A stretch of DNA of 64,000 nt, taken from contig NZ_BAGL01000052.1 in the NCBI RefSeq assembly GCF_000308875.1, forward strand, positions 1-64,000, given 5' to 3'. Within the stretch, counting starts at the first letter, position 1. Every line of letters starts with the position of its first letter. Positions 16,792-25,341 of the stretch are shown here, piece after piece. Below the pieces are notes generated by a model. The model was not told the origin of the DNA. It searched no databases and saw only the letters and a list, made by a program, of their open reading frames with translations. Position numbers and translations under genes: made by a program. The DNA is from Nocardia transvalensis NBRC 15921. Lineage in GTDB: Bacteria > Actinomycetota > Actinomycetes > Mycobacteriales > Mycobacteriaceae.

Positions 16792-16866
16792 GGGCCCTTC
16801 GGGGAGACCCCCGCGAGGGACCTGTGTGTCCCGGGGCGCCCGGGACGGGTCTCCGCCGAAGGGCCC
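16792..16866. repeat. Large branched inverted repeat between cutinase and secretion genes
   Basis: The arms GGGCCCTTCGGGGAGACCC (from 16792) and GGGTCTCCGCCGAAGGGCCC (to 16866) pair almost perfectly. The loop holds a second inverted repeat around CCCGGG. It begins only three bases past the cutinase stop. In the leftward transcript no U-run follows, so it is not a standard terminator for the operon; in the rightward direction TTTT follows. It may set relative expression of upstream and downstream operon parts or protect an mRNA end. Confidence 0.75.
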
Positions 16867-16869
16867 TTT

Positions 16870-18399
16870 TCAGGAACCCGGCACCGCGGTGGAAGGGGAA
16901 GTGCCGGGTTCGGTCCGGGTGGTCGTCGGCGGGGCCGACGACCGGGGTGAGGTTGCGGGGGGCGCGGGTGTGGCGCGGGTGGTGTTCGGGTGGGTGGTGG
17001 CGAGGTCGCGGGCGGCGGCGGTGAACCAGTCAGCGATCGCGGTGAGCGGGGCGGTGCCGGTGGGGGTGGACGCGGCGGTGGTGTAGGCGCCGTGGCGGCC
17101 GCTGACCGAGGAGTACTGGGTGCGGGTGGCCAGCTCGTACAGGTCGCTGTCGTCGGTGACGGTCGAGGAGATGGCGTCGAAGGCTTGGTTGATCCAGCCG
17201 AACGCGGTCTGCGGCGGGACCAGCTCGGCGACGGCTCCGGCGAGCTTGGTGCCCAGCACGCCGAGGGCGGCGGCCGGGTTCGACAATCCGACGGTGGCCA
17301 GTTCGGCGATCGTGGCCGGGGTGAACACCTTCTGCGCGACGGTGAACGCGGTGTTCAGCCCGATGGTGCCCAGCCGGAACAACACGCCCAGCGCCTGGTC
17401 CGGTCCCGGCAGCGGGGTGGCAGGATCGGCGGCCTCGGCCAGCCGCTGCCCGAGCGACTTCTCGGGTTGATACGACAGCTGGTCGAGACTCGTGCCGGAC
17501 AAGTCCTCGGTGACCACCCCCGCGGCGGTCTTCCACGCGGTCGCGGCCAGGGCCTGCGCGGTGGTGGAGATGGCGGCGATGGGGTCGCGCAGATCCGTCT
17601 GCGCGGCAATGCGATTCACCGTTTGCGCCAGCGGCGACCCCGGCGGGGTGTCGCAGGCCATGTCGCCGGCCGCGCACAGGTCCGCGACCCGGCCGGTCAG
17701 TGTCCCGTAGTCCGGGCCAGGTGCGGCCGAGGCGGCGATGCCTGCGCCGGTGGCGGCCTGATCGGTGAAGCGGATCGCCGTCACCTGGGAGCCCGTCGCG
17801 CCGGGGACGGCGGCCGGGGACGTCTGGCCGGGTCGGCCGGGGAAGGTCGGTGTGTTCGCCGCCCGTTGCGGGTTGCCGAGCAAGGCGATCCCGGCGACGG
17901 CATCGGCGGGCACACTGCCGTGGCCGGTGCCGGTGCGCTGGGCGAAGTCAGCGACCGCAGCGGCGCCTTGCCCGTAACCGGCCGCGGCGATCTTGGTGTC
18001 CGGGCACCGGCGGGTGACATCGGTGGCCATCGCGTCCAGGTGTGCGGACGCGGCGGGCACGGCCTGCTCGAAGGGTTGCTCGGTGCCCTCGCCGGTGGAT
18101 CCGTAGCGGACGTAGGCGCGTTGCACCAGGTCCCCGGCCGCCGAGGTGAGTGGCGCGAACAGTTGGCCGAGCGCGCCGGTGTCGACCGTCGGCGCGGTAT
18201 CGGCCGACGATTCCTCCGGGCCCTGCACTCCCAGCACGTACAGGGCCGGGCAGGCTCCGCTCAGCGGCGCTGTCGTATCGCCCGGCGCCTGTGCGGACGC
18301 GGGGACCGCGGTGGCCAGGAGTGCGGCGCCCAGCAGTCCTGTGAGGGCGGCGGTGACCGGCCGACTGTTCCGGTGATTGCGGATCATGGTGTGTCGCAA
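16870..18399 (-). CDS. Secreted cutinase-fold protein lacking the catalytic serine
   Basis: 509 residues from a TTG that fits GGGGAGGTGA spacing; an ATG four codons later is possible. Signal peptide about residues 14-37. The cutinase domain has the Cys50 entry (GACPALYVLGVQG) and the CAAGDMAC segment with the conserved Asp. The nucleophile motif reads GYGQG (Gly143, codon GGG) instead of GYSQG, and the position expected for the catalytic His is Gln. A helical region and a Thr/Pro-rich tail follow. The related gene at 19542-20798 keeps GYSQG. Probably a non-catalytic envelope protein. Confidence 0.85.
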   Translation of the reverse strand: MRHTMIRNHRNSRPVTAALTGLLGAALLATAVPASAQAPGDTTAPLSGACPALYVLGVQGPEESSADTAPTVDTGALGQLFAPLTSAAGDLVQRAYVRYGSTGEGTEQPFEQAVPAASAHLDAMATDVTRRCPDTKIAAAGYGQGAAAVADFAQRTGTGHGSVPADAVAGIALLGNPQRAANTPTFPGRPGQTSPAAVPGATGSQVTAIRFTDQAATGAGIAASAAPGPDYGTLTGRVADLCAAGDMACDTPPGSPLAQTVNRIAAQTDLRDPIAAISTTAQALAATAWKTAAGVVTEDLSGTSLDQLSYQPEKSLGQRLAEAADPATPLPGPDQALGVLFRLGTIGLNTAFTVAQKVFTPATIAELATVGLSNPAAALGVLGTKLAGAVAELVPPQTAFGWINQAFDAISSTVTDDSDLYELATRTQYSSVSGRHGAYTTAASTPTGTAPLTAIADWFTAAARDLATTHPNTTRATPAPPATSPRSSAPPTTTRTEPGTSPSTAVPGS

Positions 18400-18405
18400 C
18401 GGGTC

Positions 18406-19545
18406 TCACCTCCCCGTGTCGCCGGGGTGCGCGGTCGCTGGGTGTCCGAGTGCGGCGCTGAGGAAGTCCAGGGCGTCGACCGTCCCGGCGGAGGCGGCGG
18501 CGAAGTGCCCGGTGGGATAGTCGCGCCAGTGCACGTCGGCGCCGAGAGCCCGGTAGTCCTCGTACAGTCGGCGGCCCTGGTCGACGGGCACGAGGCCGTC
18601 GCGGGTGCCGTGGTACAGGTGCACCGGCACGGTGGGGCCACCGAGCCCGCCGCGTTCGCGGGCGAAGACCAGGCGCCACAGCGGGTCGTTCCAGGGGTCG
18701 TCGCGCTCGCACCAGTGCCCCACCGCCCGCCGGTACTGCTCGTAGAGTTGCGAGGCGGTGGCGGATTCGGCGGCGCCGATGGTGCGGAGGCCGTCGACGG
18801 TGAGCACGTGGTGCACCGGGATATGCCCGTGGGCACACCGCAGACCGATCAGCCCGGCGAACACCAGCCCCGACCATGGACCGCCGTCCAGTCGCGGCGC
18901 CAGCTCCCCCGGGTCGCTGACGACCGCCCCGGCCGCGACGGCCCGCAGGTCCAGCTCCGGCGCGTATTCCGCGCACAGTTCCCCGGCCGCGATCGCCGCG
19001 CGGCCGCCGTCGGCATAGCCCCAGACCCCGATCGGGGAGTCGCTGGCGTCGAGGTCGGGCAGCCGCCGGGTCGCGCGGGCCATATCGAGTGCGACGTGCC
19101 CGGCCGCACGGGAGGCGAGGAACGTGTGCGGCCCGGTGCCGAAAATTCCGAGCCCTTCGCCATCGGGCACCGCGACCGTCCACCCCCGCGCCAGCGCGGC
19201 ACCCAGACGAGCGGCCTCCGGTTCGTCGCCCGCCATGAGCAGCTGCGACGGCGCGCACGGACCGCCCAGGCCGTGAAAGGACGGGCAGTACACCAGCATC
19301 GGTGCCGCACCCGCGGTCGCGGCGGCTGGAGCGAGAACTGTTCCGGACACCGCGATCGGCCGGTCGTAGGAGTTGGTGGAAACGTAGGCGATATGCCAGG
19401 CATAGACAGCCTGGGGAAGTTGCGGGAGACCGACCTTGTGCAGTGCCAGCAGATCTCCGGGGCGGCGAGCGTCGTCGAGGTACAGGGGTGGGAACATGCC
19501 GCGCGGCAGGACGGAACCCGGTGTGGCGGGGGTGGTGTCGGTCAT
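18406..19545 (-). CDS. Secretory-lipase (LIP) family homologue with Ala in place of the nucleophile
   Basis: 379 residues. ATG overlaps the upstream cutinase stop (ATGA) with GGGAG before it. The fold is that of PF03583 secretory lipases: VYCPSFHGLGG near residue 90, the nucleophile elbow at 173-181, Asp in GTRDGLVP and His in YPTGHF. The elbow reads GYADGG, so the catalytic Ser is Ala178 (codon GCC). No signal peptide is visible, unlike the family norm. It may bind rather than cleave a lipid or ester, or act as a partner of the active cutinase. Confidence 0.85.
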   Translation of the reverse strand: MTDTTPATPGSVLPRGMFPPLYLDDARRPGDLLALHKVGLPQLPQAVYAWHIAYVSTNSYDRPIAVSGTVLAPAAATAGAAPMLVYCPSFHGLGGPCAPSQLLMAGDEPEAARLGAALARGWTVAVPDGEGLGIFGTGPHTFLASRAAGHVALDMARATRRLPDLDASDSPIGVWGYADGGRAAIAAGELCAEYAPELDLRAVAAGAVVSDPGELAPRLDGGPWSGLVFAGLIGLRCAHGHIPVHHVLTVDGLRTIGAAESATASQLYEQYRRAVGHWCERDDPWNDPLWRLVFARERGGLGGPTVPVHLYHGTRDGLVPVDQGRRLYEDYRALGADVHWRDYPTGHFAAASAGTVDALDFLSAALGHPATAHPGDTGR

Positions 19546-20798
19546 GGACGGCTCCCGGTGAGGTCGTGGGCGGTGGCGACGAGCCAGGCGATGCCGGAGG
19601 CGAGTTGCCCGGTGGCGGCGTAGCCGTTGTGCAGGCCGACGGTGTCGGCGAACCGCGCCCACACCGCCGGATCCACCAGGTCGGCGTTGTCGGTGCCCAG
19701 CTGGCCGACGGCCGCGGACAGCTGGCCCGCCAGCGCGGGCAGCAGACGCAGCGGATCAGCCGCCACGACCGCGGTGAGCTGGCCCCACCGGGCGTCAGCA
19801 GCGGCGCGGTCGTCCGGTGTCGGTGCGGGAGTGCGGGGGTCGGCGGCGTCGATCAGGCGTTGCGCGAGGCTTTCCTGCGGCGCATATCCGGCGGTGGCGC
19901 CGTCGATCGTGAAGTCGTGGAGGCGGATGGTGGTCCAGGCGTCGCCGAGTGCGCCCGCCAGCAGCGCGTTCACCGAGCCGACGGCGGCGATCGGGTCGCG
20001 CAGATCCGCGCGGGCGGCGAGTTCGGCGGCGAACCGCAGCAGCGCGGCGTGGTCGGGCGCCGAGCAGGCCAGGTCACCGGCCACACAGATCTCGGCCACC
20101 CGGCCCGCCAGCGCGCCGAAATCCGCGCCGTCCGCGGCGATTCCGCTGCCCGGCGCCGGTCCCCCCGCGACCACAACACCCGACACCGCCGCCCCGTCGG
20201 TTCCCGGTGCCGCGTCGGGCACGGTCTGTCCCGGACGGCCGGGAAAGACACCGGCCTCCGCGGGCCGATCCGGATCGGAATACAGGGCGACGGCCGCGAC
20301 CTTCTCCGGGGCGACCGGTCCCTCCCCCGCGCCGACGCGTTGCGCGAATGCCGAGACGGCTTGTGCGCCCTGGGAATAGCCGACGGTGGCCTGCATCGTG
20401 TCGGGGCATGCGGCGACGACGTCGGCCGAGGCGGTGGTCAGCCGGTCGACGGCGTCGGCGACCGACGTGGCGTAGGGGGCAGTGCCGCCGCCGGGCACCG
20501 CGCCGCCGAAGCCGGCGTCGTAGCCGATGTAGGCGCGCTGGACCAAGCCGGGCACGGTGGCGACGACCGGCCCGAGGACCGCGCCCAACACGCCGGTGTC
20601 GGCGGTCGGGTCGGCATCCGGCGCGGACTGGCCGGTCCCCTGCACCGCCAGCACGAACAATGCCGGGCAGCCGGGCCCAATCGGAACAGCCTGTGCCGCA
20701 GCCGGTCCGGCGATCCCGGTCATGCCGGTGATCGCGGTCGCGCAAGAGGCGGTCAGTGCGGCGATCATCGCTCGCGCCGAGGATGTCGTCGGGCTCAT
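19542..20798 (-). CDS. Secreted cutinase-family protein
   Basis: 418 residues. Signal peptide about 1-36 ending AAAQA. The cutinase domain begins GCPALFVLAVQG; the nucleophile is Ser142 in GYSQG, and the Asp region is CVAGDLAC. The usual His site is Arg, but a His five residues earlier (PDHAAL) could serve; activity is therefore likely but not certain. Cutinase-like proteins of mycolic-acid bacteria cleave lipid esters in the envelope. Start overlaps the upstream stop (ATGA). The C-terminal 180 residues are shared in layout with 16870-18399. Confidence 0.87.
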   Translation of the reverse strand: MSPTTSSARAMIAALTASCATAITGMTGIAGPAAAQAVPIGPGCPALFVLAVQGTGQSAPDADPTADTGVLGAVLGPVVATVPGLVQRAYIGYDAGFGGAVPGGGTAPYATSVADAVDRLTTASADVVAACPDTMQATVGYSQGAQAVSAFAQRVGAGEGPVAPEKVAAVALYSDPDRPAEAGVFPGRPGQTVPDAAPGTDGAAVSGVVVAGGPAPGSGIAADGADFGALAGRVAEICVAGDLACSAPDHAALLRFAAELAARADLRDPIAAVGSVNALLAGALGDAWTTIRLHDFTIDGATAGYAPQESLAQRLIDAADPRTPAPTPDDRAAADARWGQLTAVVAADPLRLLPALAGQLSAAVGQLGTDNADLVDPAVWARFADTVGLHNGYAATGQLASGIAWLVATAHDLTGSRP

Positions 20799-21523
20799 TG
20801 GCCCACCCCGACACCCGCGCCGAATCCGGCACCGACGGTTCCGGCCGCGATCGCGGCCCCGGCCAGGGCCGCCCCGGACACGCGGTCCGAGCGCCCGGCC
20901 GGGAGCCCGACCGAATCCAGCGCGGTCGCGAGCGCGGCCTCGGCGTCCGCCGCGGTGGTATTGACGCAGTCGCGGACCTCGGGCGGCAGCCACGGCGACG
21001 ACGGTGTTTCCCATTGACCGAGGCGAATCGTGTTGTCCGGGGCCTGGATAGGCGCTACCGGCGGCACCGGCTCGGGCAGGTGCAGATCCTCCAGCTGCAC
21101 CGGTGCCACCGGCTCCGGCGACGGCTCCGGCCGCGGTCGTGGTTGCGGCCCGTTGCGCACCTGCGGCGGCTGCTCGGCGTAGGCGGGCGCCGGTGCGGGT
21201 TCCGGCTCGACCACCGCGGGCGGCGGAGGCGGTGGTGGCGGTGGTGGCGGAGTGCTGGTGCCCGGTTGCGCGGGTGTCGTCACGCCGGGCTGGTCGGCGA
21301 CGGTGTCCGGAACGGACGCAGCCACGGCTACCGCGCAGCACGCGGCCATCAGCGTGACCGGCATCACCGCAGCGACTCCGATTTGGGCTGTCCGCCGGGT
21401 TCCGGAGACCGTTCGCGGGCACCGGACAATGGCGGGTCCGGACGTTTTCCGCGACCGCTCCGGGATATTCACCAGAATAGCCGATCCGGCAATGAGTAAG
21501 GTGACTTTTCCGTGTGCAGGCAT
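20795..21523 (-). CDS. Proline-rich membrane-anchored protein of the ICE
   Basis: 242 residues. A basic N-terminus is followed by a hydrophobic segment near residues 46-69. Then comes a Pro-rich stretch with an uninterrupted run of about eleven prolines and many Pro-Glu/Pro-Ala repeats, and a C-terminal region with a glycine/alanine-rich hydrophobic end. TonB-like Pro-rich regions of this type span the wall space. With secreted cutinases next to it, a structural link across the envelope is a fair guess. The start codon is uncertain: AAAGGG lies 14 bases upstream. Confidence 0.7.
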   Translation of the reverse strand: MPAHGKVTLLIAGSAILVNIPERSRKTSGPAIVRCPRTVSGTRRTAQIGVAAVMPVTLMAACCAVAVAASVPDTVADQPGVTTPAQPGTSTPPPPPPPPPPPAVVEPEPAPAPAYAEQPPQVRNGPQPRPRPEPSPEPVAPVQLEDLHLPEPVPPVAPIQAPDNTIRLGQWETPSSPWLPPEVRDCVNTTAADAEAALATALDSVGLPAGRSDRVSGAALAGAAIAAGTVGAGFGAGVGVGQ

Positions 21524-21643
21524 GACGAGATAACCCTTTGTCGTGAGGGTGAGGAATGGGGGTTCGGGAAACTCTGCGGGTTTCCCTGCCGCCTCCCGGC
21601 TACGGCCTCGGAGCCGGGAGGCGGGTCATCGGAGTTGTGTCCG

Positions 21644-21751
21644 TCAGAGGAACGACAGCACCAGCGACAAGGCTTGCGATGCCACCGCCAGCCCGTTCGA
21701 CACCAGGGCCAGGCCGGCGTTCGCCCACGTCACGATCGTGTATGGATCCAC
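21644..21751 (-). CDS. 35-residue hydrophobic peptide, first gene of the ICE operon
   Basis: GTG start with AGGAGGG nine bases upstream, then 35 codons and TGA. The peptide begins MDPYTIVTWANAG and continues as an uninterrupted Ala/Leu/Val/Ser helix to the C-terminus, with no charged residue after Asp2. It would form a single membrane helix. It is the promoter-proximal gene of the leftward operon, with about 120 bases to the next start. Candidates are a membrane peptide of the channel, a leader, or an entry-exclusion peptide; the sequence does not decide. Confidence 0.65.
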   Translation of the reverse strand: MDPYTIVTWANAGLALVSNGLAVASQALSLVLSFL

Positions 21752-21826
21752 AGTGAAACTTCCCTCCTGAGTGGTTCGGTCTACCGCGACCCACACAACA
21801 CCGGTGTCCAGCAGAAATCCAGGATT

Positions 21827-21924
21827 CGATGTGTTCTAATCCGTACTAGTAGTTTTTTACACACATCGAAAACACCCCAGAAGCTGCGACGACGCGCGAA
21901 TGTGTCATTCTTTTACACACATCG
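21827..21924. promoter_or_regulatory. Divergent promoter region with repeated ACACATCG operators
   Basis: Between the operon and the XRE gene are two direct copies of TTTTACACACATCG (21855-21868 and 21911-21924), 56 bases apart, about five helical turns. An inverted core copy, CGATGTGT, lies at 21827-21834. The stretch is AT-rich compared with its surroundings and contains TACTAGTA. The obvious candidate binder is the adjacent XRE regulator. The rest of 21752-22124 shows no gene. Confidence 0.65.
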
Positions 21925-22124
21925 GCAATGTTCGAAAGTGTCTGTAACTACGGGTGCATTCGCACGTGCACGATCACGCGCTAATGCGTGGCTACCGGAA
22001 TGGGTTAACTACCGTTGCCAGACGGAATGATGTCTGGTAGGCATGGACTGTTCGGGGGAACCTTTCAGACTACCCAGCGGACCCTCATGTCCGGAAGCCC
22101 CAAATGCGAAGGGGGGAACTTGTT

Positions 22125-22970
22125 ATGAAACGCACTCCGCAGAAGGGCCATCGGCGGACGCGTCGTCATCCGGCCGGGCCCGACACCGGAGTCCTGGATC
22201 TCGGGAGGTACCTAACTCAGCTCCGCGAGACCACGCAGCCGAAGTTGTCCCGCCGGCTCGTCGAAGACATCACAAATTTCAGCCAAGCCACCATCCGCCA
22301 GCTGGAGGCGAACCGTCTCAAGCACCCGAGACTGGAGATGCTCGACGTCTTCGCCAGGCTGTACCGGGCCGATTCCGCGCAGACCCAGCACATCCGCGAC
22401 CTCGCGTCACCCCCGCTCCCGCTCGCGGGACCCGAGCCACTGCGCGACTGCCTGCTGGCCAGGCCCGAACACATGCAGCACCTCGACGACCTCGAGCGCC
22501 GGGGGGTGCTCGCGGGATACTTCGATCCGATGCTGACCGTGCTAGCCATGAACACCCTGATGCGCACCGCGTTCGTCGGCCTCGCCGAGATCGGCAGCCT
22601 CGCCCGCTGGTGGTTCTCCCCCGCCGGACTCGCAGTCGTCGTCGACCACCCCACCGAGACCGAGTTCCTGGTCGCCTTCCTCAAAGGCCAGATGGGCCGA
22701 TACCGCACCGCACCGCGGACCCTCGAAACACTCGCCGAGCTACTGCCGCACCCACAGTTCCACAAGCCCTACACCACCAGCACGCGCATCGCCTTCGAAC
22801 GCTCCACCTCCGATCCCATCCACTTCCGCAACTCCGACACCGGCGAAATCGCCACCGCCAGTGTCCATATCCAGCGCGTCTCCAACACCACACCGACGCT
22901 GCTGTTCAGCGTGTTCCCCCACGAGCACGTCGCCATCCCCAACCCCGGGCGGGACGTAACTCCCGACTAA
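22125..22970 (+). CDS. XRE-family regulator with MmyB-like ligand domain
   Basis: 281 residues. ATG follows GGGGGGAA; an upstream ATG at 22104 lacks a ribosome site. Residues 25-90 hold the helix-turn-helix, including FSQATIRQLEANR. Residues 105-260 match the MmyB-type C-terminal domain, with LARWWFSPAG as a landmark. Proteins of this type bind a small hydrophobic ligand and control divergent operons. Here it faces the conjugation operon across an intergenic region with repeated operators, so it is the likely switch for transfer genes. Confidence 0.88.
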   Translation: MKRTPQKGHRRTRRHPAGPDTGVLDLGRYLTQLRETTQPKLSRRLVEDITNFSQATIRQLEANRLKHPRLEMLDVFARLYRADSAQTQHIRDLASPPLPLAGPEPLRDCLLARPEHMQHLDDLERRGVLAGYFDPMLTVLAMNTLMRTAFVGLAEIGSLARWWFSPAGLAVVVDHPTETEFLVAFLKGQMGRYRTAPRTLETLAELLPHPQFHKPYTTSTRIAFERSTSDPIHFRNSDTGEIATASVHIQRVSNTTPTLLFSVFPHEHVAIPNPGRDVTPD

Positions 22971-23350
22971 TTCGTCAGCGCATCGTTCCCGTCCCAGCCG
23001 AAGCCACTCCGACAGGCGGCCCCCGGACGACACGTCCACACCACACCAGCAGCGCACGCCCAGCCCCTCCCTCACAGACGAGCCAGCTGTCCGCGGACAC
23101 GACACCCCCGCCGCACCAGGGGGCGCCACCGGCCAACACACACCCCATCGGCCAGGCCCGGCTCCATGCGAAACGGCCTAGTCGCCCCGAAAGCCCTCCG
23201 CCCGTGAACGTTCGAGGCCCCCATGAACGATCAACCCCTCCACCGCCCGCAAACCTGTCACCAGTCGCCAGCAACACGAACCGGCCATCGATCGGGAACC
23301 GATCAACGAGCCAGCAGCGTCACACATCGAACCGCACCGCACCACAGGGA
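22971..23350. other. Gene-poor, C-rich gap
   Basis: 380 bases between the regulator and the AbrB-like gene. The plus strand is C-rich and any reading frame gives Pro/Thr/Arg low-complexity sequence with no ribosome site. I see no terminator with a T-run, RNA gene or long repeat. Possibly a decayed gene. Confidence 0.5.
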
Positions 23351-23827
23351 ATGCGGCAACTGGACTACCTCTGCCGTTTCTGGCGGGCCAGCCCGAGCCT
23401 CATCACCGACCGCCCCCTCCTGCCCACCACGAGCCCCTCCCCCCTGCCAGCCGATCTCACCGGTGCGCCCTTCACAACGCCAGAGTTTCGATTCGCCATC
23501 TCCGTCCTGACCGATAACGGCAGACTGGCATCATCGGCGATGATCGTCGACCACCTGGAATGGGAATCGCACCAACCGATCTCGTTCGCGATGCTCGATC
23601 ACATCATCATCGTCACTCCGTCGAACCGAGAGGACGACAGCCGTCGGCTCGACCACAGACGACATCTGCGACTACCCGCAGCGATCCGCGCTCGCGCCCG
23701 GCTTCGGCCAGGCGACACCACCCTGCTCGTCGCCGTCACCGACAAATCAGTACTCGCCATCTACCCTCCACCCACCGTCTACGAGGCCCTGCACACCCTC
23801 GAATCCCGAATATGGGAGCTGGAGTGA
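23351..23827 (+). CDS. AbrB/MazE/SpoVT-type DNA-binding protein
   Basis: 158 residues from an ATG with ACAGGGA upstream. The C-terminal 85 residues contain a swapped-hairpin type domain: DHIIIVTP, LRLPAAIRARARL and RPGDTTLLVAV fit the alternating strands of AbrB-like folds. The N-terminal half is less conserved and polar. In many actinobacterial elements such a gene directly precedes a tyrosine integrase and is translationally coupled to it, as here (GTGA overlap). Likely a regulator or accessory of integration. Confidence 0.8.
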   Translation: MRQLDYLCRFWRASPSLITDRPLLPTTSPSPLPADLTGAPFTTPEFRFAISVLTDNGRLASSAMIVDHLEWESHQPISFAMLDHIIIVTPSNREDDSRRLDHRRHLRLPAAIRARARLRPGDTTLLVAVTDKSVLAIYPPPTVYEALHTLESRIWELE

Positions 23828-24852
23828 GCAGCTCGGAGATCGAGGCCGCTCATCTCCTGCTGACGAAGCTCGGCATCCGACCCCAAGACCTCCTCGACCG
23901 CACACCACGCAGCAGACCCATCCCGACCTTCGGCGAATACATCCCCCATATCGAAGCCGCCACCCCGGCCGGAACGGCCCGCACCTACCGCCCGTACTGG
24001 CGAAGGCTCCAAAAGACCTGGCACGACCGACGACTCGACGAACCTACAACCCTCGAGCTGCGTCAAATGGTAGAAGACGCCCGCCAGCAAGCCGTTACAC
24101 GCCGCAACTCCCGCGGCGGCCGATCAGCCGCAGAACACATGGCCGGCGCGATCCGCTCTCTCTACCGACACGCTCGCAACGACGGACACATACCCGACAC
24201 TGCAAACCCCGCCGAACACGTCGACAAACCACGACGTGCTCCCAGCCCCCGGACCGCACTATCCAATCACCAACTCGCACAGATCAACAACGCCGCATCC
24301 ACCACCGGCAACGACCCCGAGTTGGACACCATCATCGTGCGGGCTCCACATCGAAACCGCTTGCCGCACCAGAGGAGCACTGGCTCTGCGGCCCGAGGAC
24401 CCCGACCCCGAGAACTACCTCATCTGGCTGCGCGAGAAAGACCAATCCGACCATTGGCAACCCATCTCACCAACACTCATGCGCGCCCTCATCGCACACA
24501 GCGACCGCGGCAACGACCCCCACGGACAACTCCTTCGCTACCGAAACGGACGCCCAATCACCCGAAGCCGCTACAGCCATCTCTGGCAACGGATCGGCCG
24601 ACACCACCCATGGGTCGCAACACTTGGCGTCACCGCACACTGGCTGCGACACACCACCCTCAAATGGGTCGAACGCAACCTCGGCTACGCCGTCGCCCGC
24701 GCCTACGCCGGCCACGCCGAACCCACCGGACACGACGGCCCACCCTCACCTACGTGCGCGCCTCCCTACCCGAAGTAGCTCTCGCGCTGTCCGCACTGGT
24801 CGGCGAACCGCACCCCCTCGCAACACCACTCGGCACCACGCCTCACGACTGA
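23824..24852 (+). pseudogene. Tyrosine recombinase/integrase broken by two frameshifts
   Basis: A tyrosine integrase whose reading frame shifts twice. The N-terminal core-binding region runs in one frame to about 24350. An extra base there (CGGGCTCC where CGGCTCC fits) moves the catalytic part, including CRTRGAL and HWLRH, to the next frame. A missing base near 24735 returns the end, with catalytic Tyr in LTYVRAS, to the first frame. All catalytic residues are recognisable, so the loss is recent, or these are sequence errors. Without correction no intact integrase is made. Confidence 0.82.
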
Positions 24853-25341
24853 GTGCCATCGTCTGACGAATCAGCGGAGCAGGGCCCGGGCGCCGGCGGC
24901 GGAAGCGAGCGCCACACTGGCCCGGCCGTGTCTCCGCCGGTGCAGCGCCGAGAGTCTCCGGCCCCGCTGATTTGACCGGGCCGGGGGCAGGGTCGATCGT
25001 CGTCCCAGTGCCCGACGGAGGTTTCCGATTCCTCGCGACCGTGTGTCAACTCCGGCCGAACCGTGGCTCAGGCACAATTTTCGTGATCGGATTGGGGCCG
25101 CCTCGTTCCGTGCCTGTAGCTCGCCGACACACTCGTGGCGTCAGGGCTGTGAGCCGGAGGACCGTGCTGTCCAACCGATGGAGGCCATAGTGGCCCCCTC
25201 GGTGAACCACCGCTGGTCGGTGAATCTCGGGTGTCGGCTCGGAAGTTGTTGATATCGCGGAATATTGACCTCGCCGGGCGGGTCTGGGTGGCAGGATCGC
25301 TCTGTCATCACCGTGCGACGACTCGCTGGAGACCAACACTC
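24853..25341. other. Intergenic stretch after the integrase with inverted repeat
   Basis: No convincing gene. AATCAGCGG (24869-24877) and CCGCTGATT (24964-24972) form an inverted pair around a GC-rich 86-base interior; such a structure next to an integrase may be part of an attachment site. The first of four ISL3-like terminal sequences (25065-25090) also lies here. Confidence 0.45.
25065..25090. repeat. ISL3-like terminal sequence A
   Basis: GGCTCAGGCACAATTTTCGT and the following GATCGG match 18 of 24 bases of the terminal sequence at 26121-26146, in the same orientation. It probably marks one end of an older or composite insertion that includes the zinc-ribbon gene at 25342-26115. Confidence 0.55.

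Noticed and set aside
16990..19623. Very long rightward open frame (877 codons) across the cutinase and lipase genes
   Set aside because: It is the antisense of genes with clear signal peptides, family motifs and ribosome sites; its Gly/Arg-rich product has no domain.
24869..24972. attP site of the tyrosine integrase
   Set aside because: An inverted repeat is present, but no matching tRNA or second copy is found in the window, so an attachment site cannot be claimed.
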